Positions 35,743 through 45,423 of a stretch of DNA of 64,000 nucleotides are shown piece by piece. The notes beneath the pieces are model-generated. The model was not told where the DNA came from. It ran no database searches and was given only the letters and a program-made list of their open reading frames with translations. The position numbers were made by a program, and so were the translations under genes. The DNA is taken from positions 62,001 to 126,000 of the forward strand of contig NZ_JPRN01000001.1 of NCBI RefSeq assembly GCF_000737715.1. The letters run 5' to 3'. This stretch comes from Chryseobacterium sp. JM1 (GTDB taxonomy: Bacteria; Bacteroidota; Bacteroidia; Flavobacteriales; Weeksellaceae). Numbering within the stretch: position 1 is the first letter of the stretch; each line of letters begins with the position of its first letter.

Positions 35743-36606
35743 ATGGAAATGAATGTTTCAAAAAATGATGAGCAAGTAGTTGCTAGAAAAGCAGGAGGTT
35801 TAAACCCGGCTGTTATTATTCCTATTTTATTCGTTATAGGAGTTTGTATTTATTTATTTGTTCTTGGGAACCCAGGGAACTTTAAAGACGCAGAAAAACT
35901 AGGTGGTGGATCTGTAGCTTTCTCTAGTGTTGAAGGAAAAGACATTCACCCAGAATCGTTTTTAGGTATTATCTACAAAGGAGGGGTTATCGTACCAATC
36001 TTGATTACTTTCATGATTACTGTAATCGTTTTCTCTTTTGAAAGATATTTCGTACTAGGTAAGGCTGCTGGAAAAGGTAACTTAGACAACTTCGTAGTAC
36101 AGGTAAGAAGCTTATTGAATCAAAACAAAATTGATGAAGCTTTAGAAGAGTGTGACAGACAACAAGGATCTGTAGGTAACGTAGTAAAAGAAGGTCTTAC
36201 TACTTACAAAGCACTTTCTCACGATACTACTTTAAATAAAGAGCAAAAAATGGTAGCTCTTAACAAAGCTATCGAAGAGGCTACTACTCTTGAAATGCCA
36301 ATGCTTGAAAAGAACATGATGATTCTTTCTACATTAGGTACTGTAGCTACATTAATCGCACTTTTAGGAACTGTAATCGGGATGATTAAAGCATTCTTCG
36401 CATTAGGTTCAGGTGGTGGTACTCCAGATGCTGCTGCACTTTCTACAGGTATCTCTGAGGCCTTGATCAACACGGCATTAGGTATTGGTACTTCAGCGAT
36501 CGCGATTATCCTTTATAACTTCTTTACATCTAAAATTGACGGATTAACTTATAAGATCGACGAGATCGCTATGAGCATCCAGCAGTCTTTTGCTGAATTC
36601 AACTAA
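35743..36606 (+). CDS. exbB: MotA/TolQ/ExbB proton channel protein
   Basis: A 287-residue inner-membrane protein, first gene of the TonB energy operon. Membrane segments: about 23-43, 82-104 (GGVIVPILITFMITVIVFSF), about 195-220 and 240-265. The ExbB/TolQ core includes LSTLGTVATLIALLGTVIGMIKAF and GISEALINTALGIGTSAIAIILYNFF, the channel-lining helices. The N-terminal extra TM of about 60 residues is common in Bacteroidota. With ExbD it uses the proton gradient to drive TonB. Confidence 0.93.
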   Translation: MEMNVSKNDEQVVARKAGGLNPAVIIPILFVIGVCIYLFVLGNPGNFKDAEKLGGGSVAFSSVEGKDIHPESFLGIIYKGGVIVPILITFMITVIVFSFERYFVLGKAAGKGNLDNFVVQVRSLLNQNKIDEALEECDRQQGSVGNVVKEGLTTYKALSHDTTLNKEQKMVALNKAIEEATTLEMPMLEKNMMILSTLGTVATLIALLGTVIGMIKAFFALGSGGGTPDAAALSTGISEALINTALGIGTSAIAIILYNFFTSKIDGLTYKIDEIAMSIQQSFAEFN

Positions 36607-36674
36607 GAATTGAATTTGTAGCAAGGAATTTGCATTCCAATTAAAAGAAGTTTAATTTAAAATAATTCAAAACA

Positions 36675-37277
36675 ATGGCGAGAGTCAAACCAAAAAGACA
36701 TGGAGTAGTGACGGATATGACGGCAATGTGTGACGTTGCCTTCCTACTACTTACGTTCTTTATATTGACCACTCAGTTTAAAAAACCTGACGTGGAGCAG
36801 ATTAAACCGCCATCTTCAATATCAGAGAAGTTACTTCCTGATGCAAGTTTGATGACCATCAACGCGACTCCGGACGGAAAATTCTATTTCCAGCCGGTAG
36901 AGAATGCATCAGAGAGATTACAGCTTTTAGAAAAAATGGGTCAAAAGTATAATATGACTTTTACCAACCAGGAAAAAGCTGCCTTTCAAAAAGTACAAGC
37001 AATTGGGGTTCCTATGAACCAATTGAAAGGCTATCTTGATTTGTCAGATGAGGAGCAGAAGAACTTTAAGAGTCCTAAAGGGATTCCTATGGATAGTACA
37101 AATAAGCAGCTAGTAGACTGGGTACAACAAAGTTTAAGCGTAAATCCTGATTACAAATTAGCAATCAAGGGTGACGTTACCACTGAGTATCCTAAAGTTA
37201 AAAGCCTATTTGAAGGTTTAAGAGATATTGATTTTCTTAAATTCTGGTTGATTACATCACAAGAAGGTAAACCATAA
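36675..37277 (+). CDS. exbD: ExbD/TolR family protein (first copy)
   Basis: A 200-residue protein with one TM helix: DMTAMCDVAFLLLTFFILTT, where the Asp in MCDVAF is the proton-carrying residue, followed by TQFKKPD and a periplasmic domain. It differs from the next ExbD, so the two could form a heteromeric stator. It lies 68 bases after exbB and 15 bases before the second exbD. Confidence 0.92.
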   Translation: MARVKPKRHGVVTDMTAMCDVAFLLLTFFILTTQFKKPDVEQIKPPSSISEKLLPDASLMTINATPDGKFYFQPVENASERLQLLEKMGQKYNMTFTNQEKAAFQKVQAIGVPMNQLKGYLDLSDEEQKNFKSPKGIPMDSTNKQLVDWVQQSLSVNPDYKLAIKGDVTTEYPKVKSLFEGLRDIDFLKFWLITSQEGKP

Positions 37278-37292
37278 TAATATCATTTAGAA

Positions 37293-37865
37293 ATGGCAGA
37301 AGTACAAGTACAGGAAAAAGGCGGCAAGGGCGGCAAAGTACGTTCCAAGAAGCAGAATACCAGAGTAGATATGACTCCAATGGTGGACCTGGGTTTTCTA
37401 TTGATTACCTTCTTTATGTTCACAACCACATTTAGCAAACCGAATGTAATGGATTTGGGTCTTCCGGCAAAACCGAAAGATGAGAAACAAAAACCACCTC
37501 CAACAGAGATTAAACTTTCTAACTCAATTTCTTTATTATTAGGGAAAGACAATAAGATTTTTTGGCATCAGCAGGATAATTCATCCTTAAATGATCAGAC
37601 TCTTAACGAAACTACTTATGATAGAGAAGGGATTAGAAAAGTAATCGAGAAAGCAAAAGCAGGGGCAGCAGATAAAACAAAATTTACTGTTATTATCAAA
37701 CCTACTGACGATGCTGTATATAAGAACTTTGTAGATATTCTTGACGAAATGGCTATTACCAAAAGCGAGCAGTACGGGGTAACCGATGTGAAACCTTGGG
37801 AGCAAGCTATTTATGACAGAAAAGTTGGGAATAATGGAGCTGCGGCTGCACCAGCTACAAAGTAA
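37293..37865 (+). CDS. exbD: ExbD/TolR family protein (second copy)
   Basis: A 190-residue protein: a basic, Gly/Lys-rich N-terminus, a TM with RVDMTPMVDLGFLLITFF (Asp conserved), then KPNVMDLGLPAKPK and a periplasmic domain ending YKNFVDILDEMAITKSEQYG. It is closely related to the orphan at 19222. Part of the exbB-exbD-exbD-tonB operon. Confidence 0.92.
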   Translation: MAEVQVQEKGGKGGKVRSKKQNTRVDMTPMVDLGFLLITFFMFTTTFSKPNVMDLGLPAKPKDEKQKPPPTEIKLSNSISLLLGKDNKIFWHQQDNSSLNDQTLNETTYDREGIRKVIEKAKAGAADKTKFTVIIKPTDDAVYKNFVDILDEMAITKSEQYGVTDVKPWEQAIYDRKVGNNGAAAAPATK

Positions 37866-37888
37866 TTTAACCATAAAACTGTAAATCT

Positions 37889-38728
37889 ATGGCAGATGAA
37901 AATGTATACAATCAGAATCTTACTTTAGATGAGATTGTATTTGAAAATAGAAATAAGGAATATGGTGCCTATGATCTTAGACATCAGTATCCAAGACTTC
38001 TGACAAAATCTTTTATTGTTGGAACGGCATTATTCCTGGTTGCGGCTTTGTCTCCTTTTATTTATCTTACAATTAAGAGACTTACTGAACCGCCTAAGCA
38101 AGAAGTGAAGGCAGATTTGGTAAATATTATTGAAGAGGATCCGATCATTGACCAACCAAAAGAAGAAGAACCACCTCCACCACCTCCTCCAAAAGAAGAA
38201 GAAAAAATTGAGGTGATTCAGAACGTAGTTCCGGAGCCTGTAAAAGCTCCAAAGATTGAAACGCCACCGCCGCCAATTTCTAAGCAGTTAGAAACGACGA
38301 CCGGTTTGAATAATCAGGAAGGGGTAAAAGCTCCGGCTTATACACCACCACCACCACCGCCATCTACTGGTAACAAAGCCAGTACAGCGGAAGTAAAAAC
38401 AAATAACCCTAATGAGATCTACAAAGATGTAGACCAGTCTGCAGAATATCCTGGAGGTATGGCCGCATTAAGAAAGTATCTTGGGGAAAATTTTGATACT
38501 TCTCTAATGGAAGGAGGTGAAGGTACCCTTAAGGCGAAACTTAAGTTCGTTGTAGAAAGAGACGGAACTGTTTCTGCAGTTACTATTGAAGAGAAATCTC
38601 CAAATGGCGACTTTAACAGTGAAGCTGTTCGTGTAGTTAAGAAACTGAAAAAATGGACTCCTGCGAAAAGAAACGGGGAGAGCGTTAGATCTTACTATAG
38701 CGTACCGTTTACTATGAACTTTGAATAA
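37889..38728 (+). CDS. tonB: Energy transducer TonB
   Basis: A 279-residue protein: cytosolic start with NRNKEYGAYDLRHQYP, one TM helix about 44-66, a Pro/Glu-rich spacer (EEPPPPPPPKEEE and PPPPPPST) about 95-175, and a C-terminal TonB domain from about 195 (EYPGGMAALRKYLGENF, LKAKLKFVVERDGTVSAVTI, VKKLKKWTPAKRNGESV). The C-terminus contacts TonB-box receptors in the outer membrane. It ends the channel cluster and is followed by a long palindromic terminator. Confidence 0.95.
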   Translation: MADENVYNQNLTLDEIVFENRNKEYGAYDLRHQYPRLLTKSFIVGTALFLVAALSPFIYLTIKRLTEPPKQEVKADLVNIIEEDPIIDQPKEEEPPPPPPPKEEEKIEVIQNVVPEPVKAPKIETPPPPISKQLETTTGLNNQEGVKAPAYTPPPPPPSTGNKASTAEVKTNNPNEIYKDVDQSAEYPGGMAALRKYLGENFDTSLMEGGEGTLKAKLKFVVERDGTVSAVTIEEKSPNGDFNSEAVRVVKKLKKWTPAKRNGESVRSYYSVPFTMNFE

Positions 38729-38752
38729 GACTTATTTATTCGAATTATAAAT

Positions 38753-38790
38753 AAAAAGAGAAGCATATGCTTCTCTTTTTTATTTTTTTT
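38753..38790 (+). terminator. Terminator after tonB
   Basis: Perfect 28-base palindrome with arms AAAAAGAGAAGCAT / ATGCTTCTCTTTTT, then more T. It sits directly before the -7 box (TATTTTTG, 38793-38800) of the next gene. Confidence 0.9.
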
Positions 38791-38804
38791 GGTATTTTTG
38801 TTAC

Positions 38805-39002
38805 ATGATGTTCAATTGGTTATCCTTAGTTACCGGATTATTTTATATCGTATTGGGAATAGTAGTTATTATCTACAAATTTTTCTTCACGATTTTAGAG
38901 CCTGTTATTGCTTATGCGATGGGTGCAGTGCTTATTCTTTATGGAATATTTAGAATCTATAGAGCAGTTTCAAGAATTAAAGATTCAGGAAATGAGAAAT
39001 AG
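38805..39002 (+). CDS. Small two-TM membrane protein
   Basis: A 65-residue protein, MMFNWLSLVTGLFYIVLG and onward, with two TM helices (about 7-28, 33-52) and a short basic tail (YRAVSRIKDSGNEK). The TATTTTTG box ends four bases before the ATG, so the mRNA may be leaderless. Its stop overlaps the start of the PstS-like gene by 11 bases, so the two are translated together. I do not know its function; its position hints at a link to the PstS-like lipoprotein. Confidence 0.8.
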   Translation: MMFNWLSLVTGLFYIVLGIVVIIYKFFFTILEPVIAYAMGAVLILYGIFRIYRAVSRIKDSGNEK

Positions 39003-39864
39003 TTTGAAAATTGCGTTGCTTTCTGTGATATGCATCGCTGCTGTAAGCTGCAAAAAAGAAGATAAATCTCCATCCTATCATAAAGGAGACCTTACCATAC
39101 TTACCGATGAGTCTTTTAAAAGCGTTACCGAAGCTTTGGCAGACGGGTACATGATCAATTATCCAGAAACCCATATCAAAATAGAAACAAAGAAAGAAGA
39201 CCTGGGTTTTCTTGATTTGCTTCATGATAAGGCAAGAATAACGGTCATGTCCAGAGATCTTACCCCTGAAGAGAAAAAGGCATATGAAGAACAGGTAGAT
39301 CTGAAATTTCTTCCCGCTAAATTCGCTGCAGATGCAGTCGTTTTTGTTGTCCCAAAAGATTCTCCGAAACAGAGTATTTCTATGGATGAAATTAAAAGCG
39401 GACTTGAATCTGATGCCAAGAATTTTATCTTCGACGGAACTAACTCAAGTAATTTGAACTTTGTTGCCCAAAAACTGAAGAAACAACCGAAAGACCTTAA
39501 ATTCTCCATTATTCCGGGAAGTCAGAATATCATTGAAGAATTGGGTAAACATACTGATAAAATCGGAGTTATCGGCCTGAATACGTTCAGTCGTCCTTAT
39601 GATAAAACTTCTGAAAAACTGAGAGAAATGGTTAAAGTTTTACCTATACAAAGTAACGGAAAATTATATAGTGTGGATAATGAAAGCCTTCGTCAAATGA
39701 CCTATCCGTTTACCAGAGTTCTTTATTTCTTAACCAATGAAGGAAACTTTAATATTGCTAATGGATTTATCAGGTATTCATGTACACAACTAGGGCAGAT
39801 GATTGTAGAAAAAGAAGGTCTACAGCCCTATAATATATACAAAAGAGAGGTTCAGATGCGTTAA
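38992..39864 (+). CDS. PstS-like substrate-binding lipoprotein
   Basis: A 290-residue protein from the ATG at 38992 (MRNSLKIALLSVICIAAVSC); the lipobox is AVSC with Cys20. The mature part is a PstS-type phosphate-binding fold: GDLTILTDESFKSVTEALADGY, ARITVMSRDLTPEE, AADAVVFVVPKDSP, IFDGTNSSNLNFV and a C-terminal YPFTRVLYFLTNEG. No PstA/B/C is adjacent. The place after the TonB operon, as in other Flavobacteriia I know, suggests a periplasmic helper rather than a classical ABC import system. Confidence 0.86.
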   Translation: MRNSLKIALLSVICIAAVSCKKEDKSPSYHKGDLTILTDESFKSVTEALADGYMINYPETHIKIETKKEDLGFLDLLHDKARITVMSRDLTPEEKKAYEEQVDLKFLPAKFAADAVVFVVPKDSPKQSISMDEIKSGLESDAKNFIFDGTNSSNLNFVAQKLKKQPKDLKFSIIPGSQNIIEELGKHTDKIGVIGLNTFSRPYDKTSEKLREMVKVLPIQSNGKLYSVDNESLRQMTYPFTRVLYFLTNEGNFNIANGFIRYSCTQLGQMIVEKEGLQPYNIYKREVQMR

Positions 39865-39956
39865 AAAATATTAAAATAGCATTTTAACTTTTGTAAAAAC
39901 TTTGTTTTGGTCTGAAAATTGTGGAGCATATAACTCAAAATATAGAAAATATAAAA

Positions 39957-41606
39957 ATGAAAGATATAATGATTATGAATGTAAAGAAAATTGCTTTTGG
40001 AGCAGCCGTGGTATTTTTTGCCGGTTTAGCCTCTGCACAGACGTTGCAGGATGGTATTAACAGTATAGACAGTGATAAATACGCACAGGCTAAAACCAAT
40101 TTCACTGAAATGGTTGCCAAAGCACCTACAGCAGAAAATTACTTCTATTTAGGGAATACTTACCTTAAGCAGGGTGAACCGGATTATGCTAAAGCCGTTG
40201 AAAGCTTTAATAAAGGTTTAGCTGCTGATAACAAAAGCTACCTGAACAAAATAGGTTTGGCTACTGTGAAGTTAGGGAAAGGGGATAAAAGCGCAATTGC
40301 TGATATTCAGAAAATTGTTGCAGATTCCAGAGAAAAAGATGCCGAAGTATTATTCAGAGCTGCTGAAGCTTTAACTTTATTTGAAAAAAATAACGCTCCT
40401 GATGTAGCGATCCAATTCCTGACAAAAGCTGTTGAAAAAGCTGAGAAAAAAGGAGTTCCTGCTCATTACTATTATACGCTTGGGGATGCCTACAGAATTA
40501 AAAGAGCACCGGGTGAAGCGATGTCTGCTTATGACAAAGCATTGCCTTTAGCTAAAAATAAAGCATCTGTTTACACAAGAATGGCTACTTTATGGATGGC
40601 TGCACAGCAATGGCAACAAGCTAAACAAAGCATTGACAAAGCGATTGGTGTAGATGCAACTTATGCACCGGCATACAAAGCTTTGGCTTCTTATGATATC
40701 AGATACCAGCAGAATGCAAAAGCAACACAAGACCTTATCAATTATACAAAATATGCTGATGAGGATCCATATACTCAGTTAGAAATTGCTAAACTATATT
40801 TCACCAACGAAGATTATGCAAACTCTAAAACGGTATTAGATAAAATCTTTGATAAAATTGATGATCCTATCAAATTTAAATTAAGAGCTTACCAGTCTTA
40901 TGCAGACGGAAACTATGCAGAGGCAAAACAGAATATGGATACTTTCGTATCTCAGGCTGAGAAAACAAGAATCCAGCCGGCTGATCAGGGTCTTCAGGGA
41001 CTTATCGCGGCAGGATTGGCTAAAACGGAAACGGATGCAGCTAAAAAAACAGCTTTAACTACAGAAGCTCAGCAGAAAATTGCTATTGCTAAAGCGGCTA
41101 AAGATGAAACGATGAAGTGGGATATCGAACTTGCGAATATTGCAGGTGGTGGAGCTTCTCAGGCTGAAGCAGAGAAAGGGCCAACTACTCCGGAAATTGA
41201 AGCATTGAAGAAGAAAGTAGCCGCTAATAAAGAAGATTCAGATTCTCTATTCAAATTGGCAACAGCTTATCAGGATGCTAAAAACTGGAACGGAGCTATT
41301 CTTACATGGCAGAAAATGAGTGCACTTCTTCCGGATTGGGCACCAGCTTATTACAGTCAGGGATATTCTTACCAGCAGGCAGGAAACAATGATGCTGCGA
41401 AATTAGCATACGAGAAATTCATCACTACCGTAAAACCTGCTGATGCAGAAGCTAACAAACAGACTTTAGCATATGCTTACTTCGCGGTAGCTTATATGAA
41501 CAAAGATTCTGATAAAGCAAAAGCTAAAGATTATGTAGCTAAATCTTTACAGCTTGATCCTACTTATCAGGATGCTGTAAAATTAAATGCAGAAATCAAT
41601 AAGTAA
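39957..41606 (+). CDS. Secreted tetratricopeptide-repeat protein
   Basis: About 549 residues from the ATG at 39957; ATGs at 39969 and 39975 are alternatives, and the last starts directly at the signal peptide MNVKKIAFGAAVVFFAGLASA. It holds many TPR-type repeats, e.g. NYFYLGNTYLKQGEPDYAKAVESF, HYYYTLGDAYRIKRAPGEAMSAYDKAL, and near the end APAYYSQGYSYQQAGNNDAAK. It probably scaffolds an envelope complex. It is the last gene of the TonB/PstS row and has its own terminator. Confidence 0.87.
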   Translation: MKDIMIMNVKKIAFGAAVVFFAGLASAQTLQDGINSIDSDKYAQAKTNFTEMVAKAPTAENYFYLGNTYLKQGEPDYAKAVESFNKGLAADNKSYLNKIGLATVKLGKGDKSAIADIQKIVADSREKDAEVLFRAAEALTLFEKNNAPDVAIQFLTKAVEKAEKKGVPAHYYYTLGDAYRIKRAPGEAMSAYDKALPLAKNKASVYTRMATLWMAAQQWQQAKQSIDKAIGVDATYAPAYKALASYDIRYQQNAKATQDLINYTKYADEDPYTQLEIAKLYFTNEDYANSKTVLDKIFDKIDDPIKFKLRAYQSYADGNYAEAKQNMDTFVSQAEKTRIQPADQGLQGLIAAGLAKTETDAAKKTALTTEAQQKIAIAKAAKDETMKWDIELANIAGGGASQAEAEKGPTTPEIEALKKKVAANKEDSDSLFKLATAYQDAKNWNGAILTWQKMSALLPDWAPAYYSQGYSYQQAGNNDAAKLAYEKFITTVKPADAEANKQTLAYAYFAVAYMNKDSDKAKAKDYVAKSLQLDPTYQDAVKLNAEINK

Positions 41607-41632
41607 TTTAAAATTTAAATTATAGATATTAA

Positions 41633-41667
41633 AACTTCCCATTCTCAATGTTTGGGAAGTTTTTATT
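41633..41667 (+). terminator. Terminator after the TPR gene
   Basis: AAACTTCCC / GGGAAGTTT with a 13-base loop, followed by TTATTTT. The downstream arm overlaps the -33 element of bshB1. Confidence 0.8.
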
Positions 41668-41683
41668 TTAAGTCTTATATTTG
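41651..41683 (+). promoter_or_regulatory. bshB1 promoter, probably leaderless
   Basis: TTTG (41651-41654), a 21-base spacer, then TATATTTG (41676-41683). The -7 box ends five bases before the ATG at 41689, so the start site would lie at or next to the start codon. Confidence 0.7.
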
Positions 41684-41688
41684 AACAT

Positions 41689-42408
41689 ATGAAAACAGAT
41701 ATACTTGCTTTTGGAGCTCATCCTGATGATGTAGAGCTGGGATGCGGCGGAACAATCGCTAAAATGATTTCGGAAGGAAAAATATGTGCCATTGTAGATC
41801 TTACCAGAGGAGAACTCGGAACAAGAGGAAGCGATGAAACCAGAAGACTGGAAGCTGCTGAATCTGCAAAGATCCTTGGCGTTTCTGCAAGAGAAAACTT
41901 AGGCATGAAAGATGGCTTCTTAGTCAATTCTGAAGAATATCAGATGGAGATCGTAAAAATGATCCGTAAATACCGCCCGGAAATCGTCTTGGCCAATGCA
42001 ATTGATGACAGACATCCGGATCATGCAAAAGGCGCGAAATTAGTATCAGATGCGTGCTTCCTTGCCGGACTGAGAAAAATTGAAACCCAATTGGATGGCG
42101 AAAATCAGGAAGTGTGGAGACCAAAGCACATTTTTCATTATATTCAGTGGAAAGATATCAAACCTGAGTTTGTGATAGACATATCTGAGCATCTGGATAA
42201 GAAAATCGCTGCCTGCATGGCCTTCAAAACACAGTTTTATGATCCGTCATCCAATGAACCGGTTACTCCAATTGCCACAAAAGACTTTTTTGAAAGCCTT
42301 ACCTATCGTGCTCAGGATTTGGGACGTTTATCGGGAGTGACTTATGCTGAGGGATTTACGTCTGAGAAGCTCATTGCGATGAAAAATTTTGACGGAATTG
42401 TTTGGTAA
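41689..42408 (+). CDS. bshB1: Bacillithiol biosynthesis deacetylase BshB1
   Basis: A 239-residue zinc-dependent deacetylase of the PIG-L/LmbE family that removes acetyl from GlcNAc-malate in bacillithiol synthesis. Motifs: DILAFGAHPDDVELGCGGT (zinc HPDD), DLTRGELGTRGSDETR, NAIDDRHPDHAKGAKLV (third zinc His) and the C-terminal GVTYAEGFTSEKL. These are diagnostic of BshB1. The presence of bacillithiol is typical of Flavobacteriia. bshA and bshC are not in the window. Confidence 0.94.
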   Translation: MKTDILAFGAHPDDVELGCGGTIAKMISEGKICAIVDLTRGELGTRGSDETRRLEAAESAKILGVSARENLGMKDGFLVNSEEYQMEIVKMIRKYRPEIVLANAIDDRHPDHAKGAKLVSDACFLAGLRKIETQLDGENQEVWRPKHIFHYIQWKDIKPEFVIDISEHLDKKIAACMAFKTQFYDPSSNEPVTPIATKDFFESLTYRAQDLGRLSGVTYAEGFTSEKLIAMKNFDGIVW

Positions 42409-42431
42409 TTAAAAAATCTTCCCTATATTTG
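42402..42431 (+). promoter_or_regulatory. tRNA-His promoter
   Basis: TTG (42402-42404), a 19-base spacer, then TATATTTG (42424-42431), 12 bases before the tRNA. It overlaps the bshB1 stop codon region. Confidence 0.8.
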
Positions 42432-42443
42432 CACTCACAAAAC

Positions 42444-42518
<75 letters not shown>

Positions 42519-42522
42519 CTAG

Positions 42523-42553
42523 AAAAGTACACTTTTATAGTGTACTTTTTTTA
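42523..42553 (+). terminator. Terminator after tRNA-His
   Basis: AAAAGTACAC / GTGTACTTTT with a seven-base loop, then more T. Confidence 0.85.
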
Positions 42554-42617
42554 TTTCTATACATTTCCAATGCTAAATTAATAAACACTATTTGGTGTGT
42601 AAATTCTCATTTACTGT

Positions 42618-42647
42618 TTGATACTCCGTAAGAAAAGTATATTTTTG
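42618..42647 (+). promoter_or_regulatory. Promoter of the RCC1 transcript or a decayed gene
   Basis: TTG (42618-42620), a 19-base spacer, then TATTTTTG (42640-42647) followed by CAG. It is a strong match to the consensus, yet the next long CDS starts more than 430 bases downstream. Confidence 0.65.
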
Positions 42648-42727
42648 CAGTTCACAACATAAAAATGTCATTATGATGATACATTTTGTGAGAAAAAACT
42701 AGAACCTTAACTTAAAAACATTAAACT

Positions 42728-42766
42728 ATGAGAATGAGAAAAATTACCCTGAATTTATTCTGTTAA
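42728..42766 (+). pseudogene. Very short ORF resembling the start of a signal peptide
   Basis: ATG at 42728 reads MRMRKITLNLFC then stop. It looks like the first residues of a Bacteroidota secretion signal, cut short. No coherent frame continues after it in 42767-43080. It may be a remnant of a deleted T9SS-cargo gene, or a leader ORF in the 5' UTR of the RCC1 gene. The rest of 42767-43119 holds nothing I recognise. Confidence 0.3.
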
Positions 42767-43119
42767 TTCATCAATACTGATTGTTTCCGGAAACTTGGAA
42801 CCAAAGTAAATCCTCAAAATTTCTTTATAAGTACAGGTTGTGTAATTAACATACTTGATCAGATTATTTTCTTTAGCGGGATATAATCAACTAATTCTGG
42901 AGAAACTTTGAACCTTTTACTGGTAACGATACTGTATTATGGAACCAACCAACTACTTTTTAAAATCATAGCTAACCTTTTCATCAGTGAATTTGATTTT
43001 GAAAAGTTGTCCTTTCATATGGAGTTCAGAAACCATTCAAACGAAGCGGAACCGAAAAGCTAAACGAGTAGGGAAACATTATGAAACTAAACATGAAGAG
43101 AATTATTTTATTAAAAACC

Positions 43120-45357
43120 ATGAAAAAACTCTACTTTTTATTCTTAATCCTCATTTCAATTTCTGCATTCGCACAAACGTATACTTACAAAACATACAAT
43201 ACGTCGAATTCAGAAATAGGGAGCAATTATATTGCTGATATTAAAACTGATGCCAATGGACTGTTATGGCTTGCCACTTATAATGGAATTTCAACTTTTA
43301 ACGGAACAACTTTTACCAATTACAATACGACCAATTCCGGTATTGCATCCAATTCAATTATAAAGATTCAAATTGATGGCATGGGAAGAAAATGGATGGC
43401 CTCCCAACTTAATGGAATCATTATGTATAACGGAACCACATGGACTAATTATACAACTTCCAATTCAGGTTTGCCCACTAATGAAATCAATGATATAGCT
43501 GTTGATGGACAAAATAACCTTTGGATTGCAACAGACTCAGGTCTTACAAAATTCAATGGTACAACATGGTCTAATTATACTTCTGTAACGAGTCTGAATT
43601 CTGTAGCAACAGACACTAATAACGGAGTTTGGGTTACCAATGGCGGTGTATTATATAAATTTAATGGAACTGATTATAATTTTATAGCGCAGGGAACTCA
43701 AAAAATATTAAGAATTGCCAACAATATGATCTATTTGCAAGGTTCTGACAGTTTAGTTACAGTAACGACGAGCGGAACTAACCTTGCGTTTATCTATCAA
43801 AGCACTTCTTGTCTTGCAGGATACAATCCTAACGCCGTGGATGTTGACAGTAACAGCAAAGTGTGGATTGGATTTAACGGATCAGGTTTGCAAAACTTTA
43901 CGGATTGTACCACTTACACGAGAAACAATACAAATCTTGGTTTGCCTGATGACTATTTCAGTGCAGTCCGTACTCAATCTTCAGGGACTATCTGGTTGGG
44001 AACATTACAGCTTGGTTTAGTGAAAATGTCGCCAAGCGCTGGTCTGCCAGGTTGTTTTCAAAAAATCAATGCAGGTAGTTCGCACAGTATAGCTATAAAA
44101 ACAGACGGAACATTATGGGCCTGGGGGGATAATTATTCAGGACAATTAGGAAATGGTACAACCACTAACAGGTCAACCCCAAAACAAGTAGGAACGGGTA
44201 ATAACTGGAAAGAAATTGCTGGTGGAAGCAGCCATACCATTGCTCAAAAAACAGATGGAACGCTTTGGGGCTGGGGAGCTAATTCAGGTCAATTGGGTAA
44301 TGGGACAAATACAGGGCAACAAACCCCGGTACAAGTAGGAACTGCTACTGACTGGAAAACTTTTGATACCGGAATGTATCATACGGTTGCTATAAAAAAT
44401 AACGGAACACTATGGGCATGGGGACTCAATCCTTATGGGCAGTTAGGTACTGGTAACACGACTACGAGTTTAGTGCCTGTTCAGATAGGAACTGCTGCCA
44501 ATTGGTTAGCTGTTCAATGTGGACAGGATTTTACCATTGCATTAAAAACAGACGGAACACTTTGGGCCTGGGGTAGCAATACTTATGGAACTATCGGAGA
44601 TGCTACCAATACCAACAGGCTGGTACCTACTCAAATTGGAACCGCCAGCAACTGGCAAAGTCTTGGTGTTGGAACGCTTCATGTCGCTGCACTGAAAACA
44701 GACGGAACACTTTGGACCTGGGGATATAATGCTAATGGACAATTGGGAGATGGAACAACGGCACATAAAAATATACCAACACAAATCGGAACAGCCACTA
44801 ACTGGCAGACCCTTGCTTCAGGAGGCAATCATACCCTTGCCATAAAATCCAACGGAACACTTTGGACTTGGGGAAGAAATCAATATGGCCAGTTAGGAAA
44901 CGGATCAACTACCAACACCAACGTTCCTGCGCAACTGGGCAGTCTTACGATCTGGAAAGCTATTGCTGGTGGAATATCACATACTTTTGCATTAAAGAGC
45001 GATGGAACTGTCAGCACATGGGGGTTAAACCAGTTTGGTCAGTTAGGTGATGGTTCTACTGTTGATAAAAATGTTCCGACAGCTATTGCCTGTCCAACTT
45101 TAGGCGTTGATGACTTTACCATGTCAAAGAATTCTCTAAAGGCATATCCGAACCCGGTGAATGACAAACTTATTATTTCGTTTGATCAGAAGATATCTTT
45201 GGTATCGGTTTATAACTTGTTAGGGCAGGAAGTGTTGAGCAAAACGATAAATGCTAATGAAGGCACATTAGATTTTTCCGTCTTAGCCTCAGGAGTTTAT
45301 ATGGTTAAAGTTAATTCAAATGATGAGACTAAGACATTGAAAGTCATTAAAAAATAA
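43120..45357 (+). CDS. T9SS-secreted protein with Reg_prop and RCC1 beta-propellers
   Basis: About 745 residues from the ATG at 43120, where the signal peptide [19 protein letters not shown] begins; ATGs at 43081 and 43093 would put basic residues before it. Residues about 20-310 carry two-component-regulator-propeller style repeats ([35 protein letters not shown]). About 315-660 holds seven RCC1 repeats of about 50 residues (TDGTLWAWG...GQLGNGT). The last 70 residues form the type IX sorting domain ([16 protein letters not shown] ... [10 protein letters not shown] ... TLKVIKK). It is exported by T9SS and likely cell-surface bound. Confidence 0.88.
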   Translation: MKKLYFLFLILISISAFAQTYTYKTYNTSNSEIGSNYIADIKTDANGLLWLATYNGISTFNGTTFTNYNTTNSGIASNSIIKIQIDGMGRKWMASQLNGIIMYNGTTWTNYTTSNSGLPTNEINDIAVDGQNNLWIATDSGLTKFNGTTWSNYTSVTSLNSVATDTNNGVWVTNGGVLYKFNGTDYNFIAQGTQKILRIANNMIYLQGSDSLVTVTTSGTNLAFIYQSTSCLAGYNPNAVDVDSNSKVWIGFNGSGLQNFTDCTTYTRNNTNLGLPDDYFSAVRTQSSGTIWLGTLQLGLVKMSPSAGLPGCFQKINAGSSHSIAIKTDGTLWAWGDNYSGQLGNGTTTNRSTPKQVGTGNNWKEIAGGSSHTIAQKTDGTLWGWGANSGQLGNGTNTGQQTPVQVGTATDWKTFDTGMYHTVAIKNNGTLWAWGLNPYGQLGTGNTTTSLVPVQIGTAANWLAVQCGQDFTIALKTDGTLWAWGSNTYGTIGDATNTNRLVPTQIGTASNWQSLGVGTLHVAALKTDGTLWTWGYNANGQLGDGTTAHKNIPTQIGTATNWQTLASGGNHTLAIKSNGTLWTWGRNQYGQLGNGSTTNTNVPAQLGSLTIWKAIAGGISHTFALKSDGTVSTWGLNQFGQLGDGSTVDKNVPTAIACPTLGVDDFTMSKNSLKAYPNPVNDKLIISFDQKISLVSVYNLLGQEVLSKTINANEGTLDFSVLASGVYMVKVNSNDETKTLKVIKK
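44046..45100 (+). repeat. Seven tandem RCC1-coding repeats (about 150 bp each)
   Basis: Seven units each encode a block such as [10 protein letters not shown] followed by GQLG(N/D)GTT. The DNA words AAAACAGACGGAACAC recur nearly unchanged across units, so this stretch could recombine. Confidence 0.8.
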
Positions 45358-45423
45358 AAGATATCAAAAATTAAATCAGTGAATTGCTGATTCATACGAT
45401 CTGGTTTTTGACTATGATTCATA

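Noticed and set aside
42987..43238. 83-residue ORF before the RCC1 gene
   Set aside because: It overlaps the start of the T9SS protein in another frame and has no domain; the real frame has a clear signal peptide.
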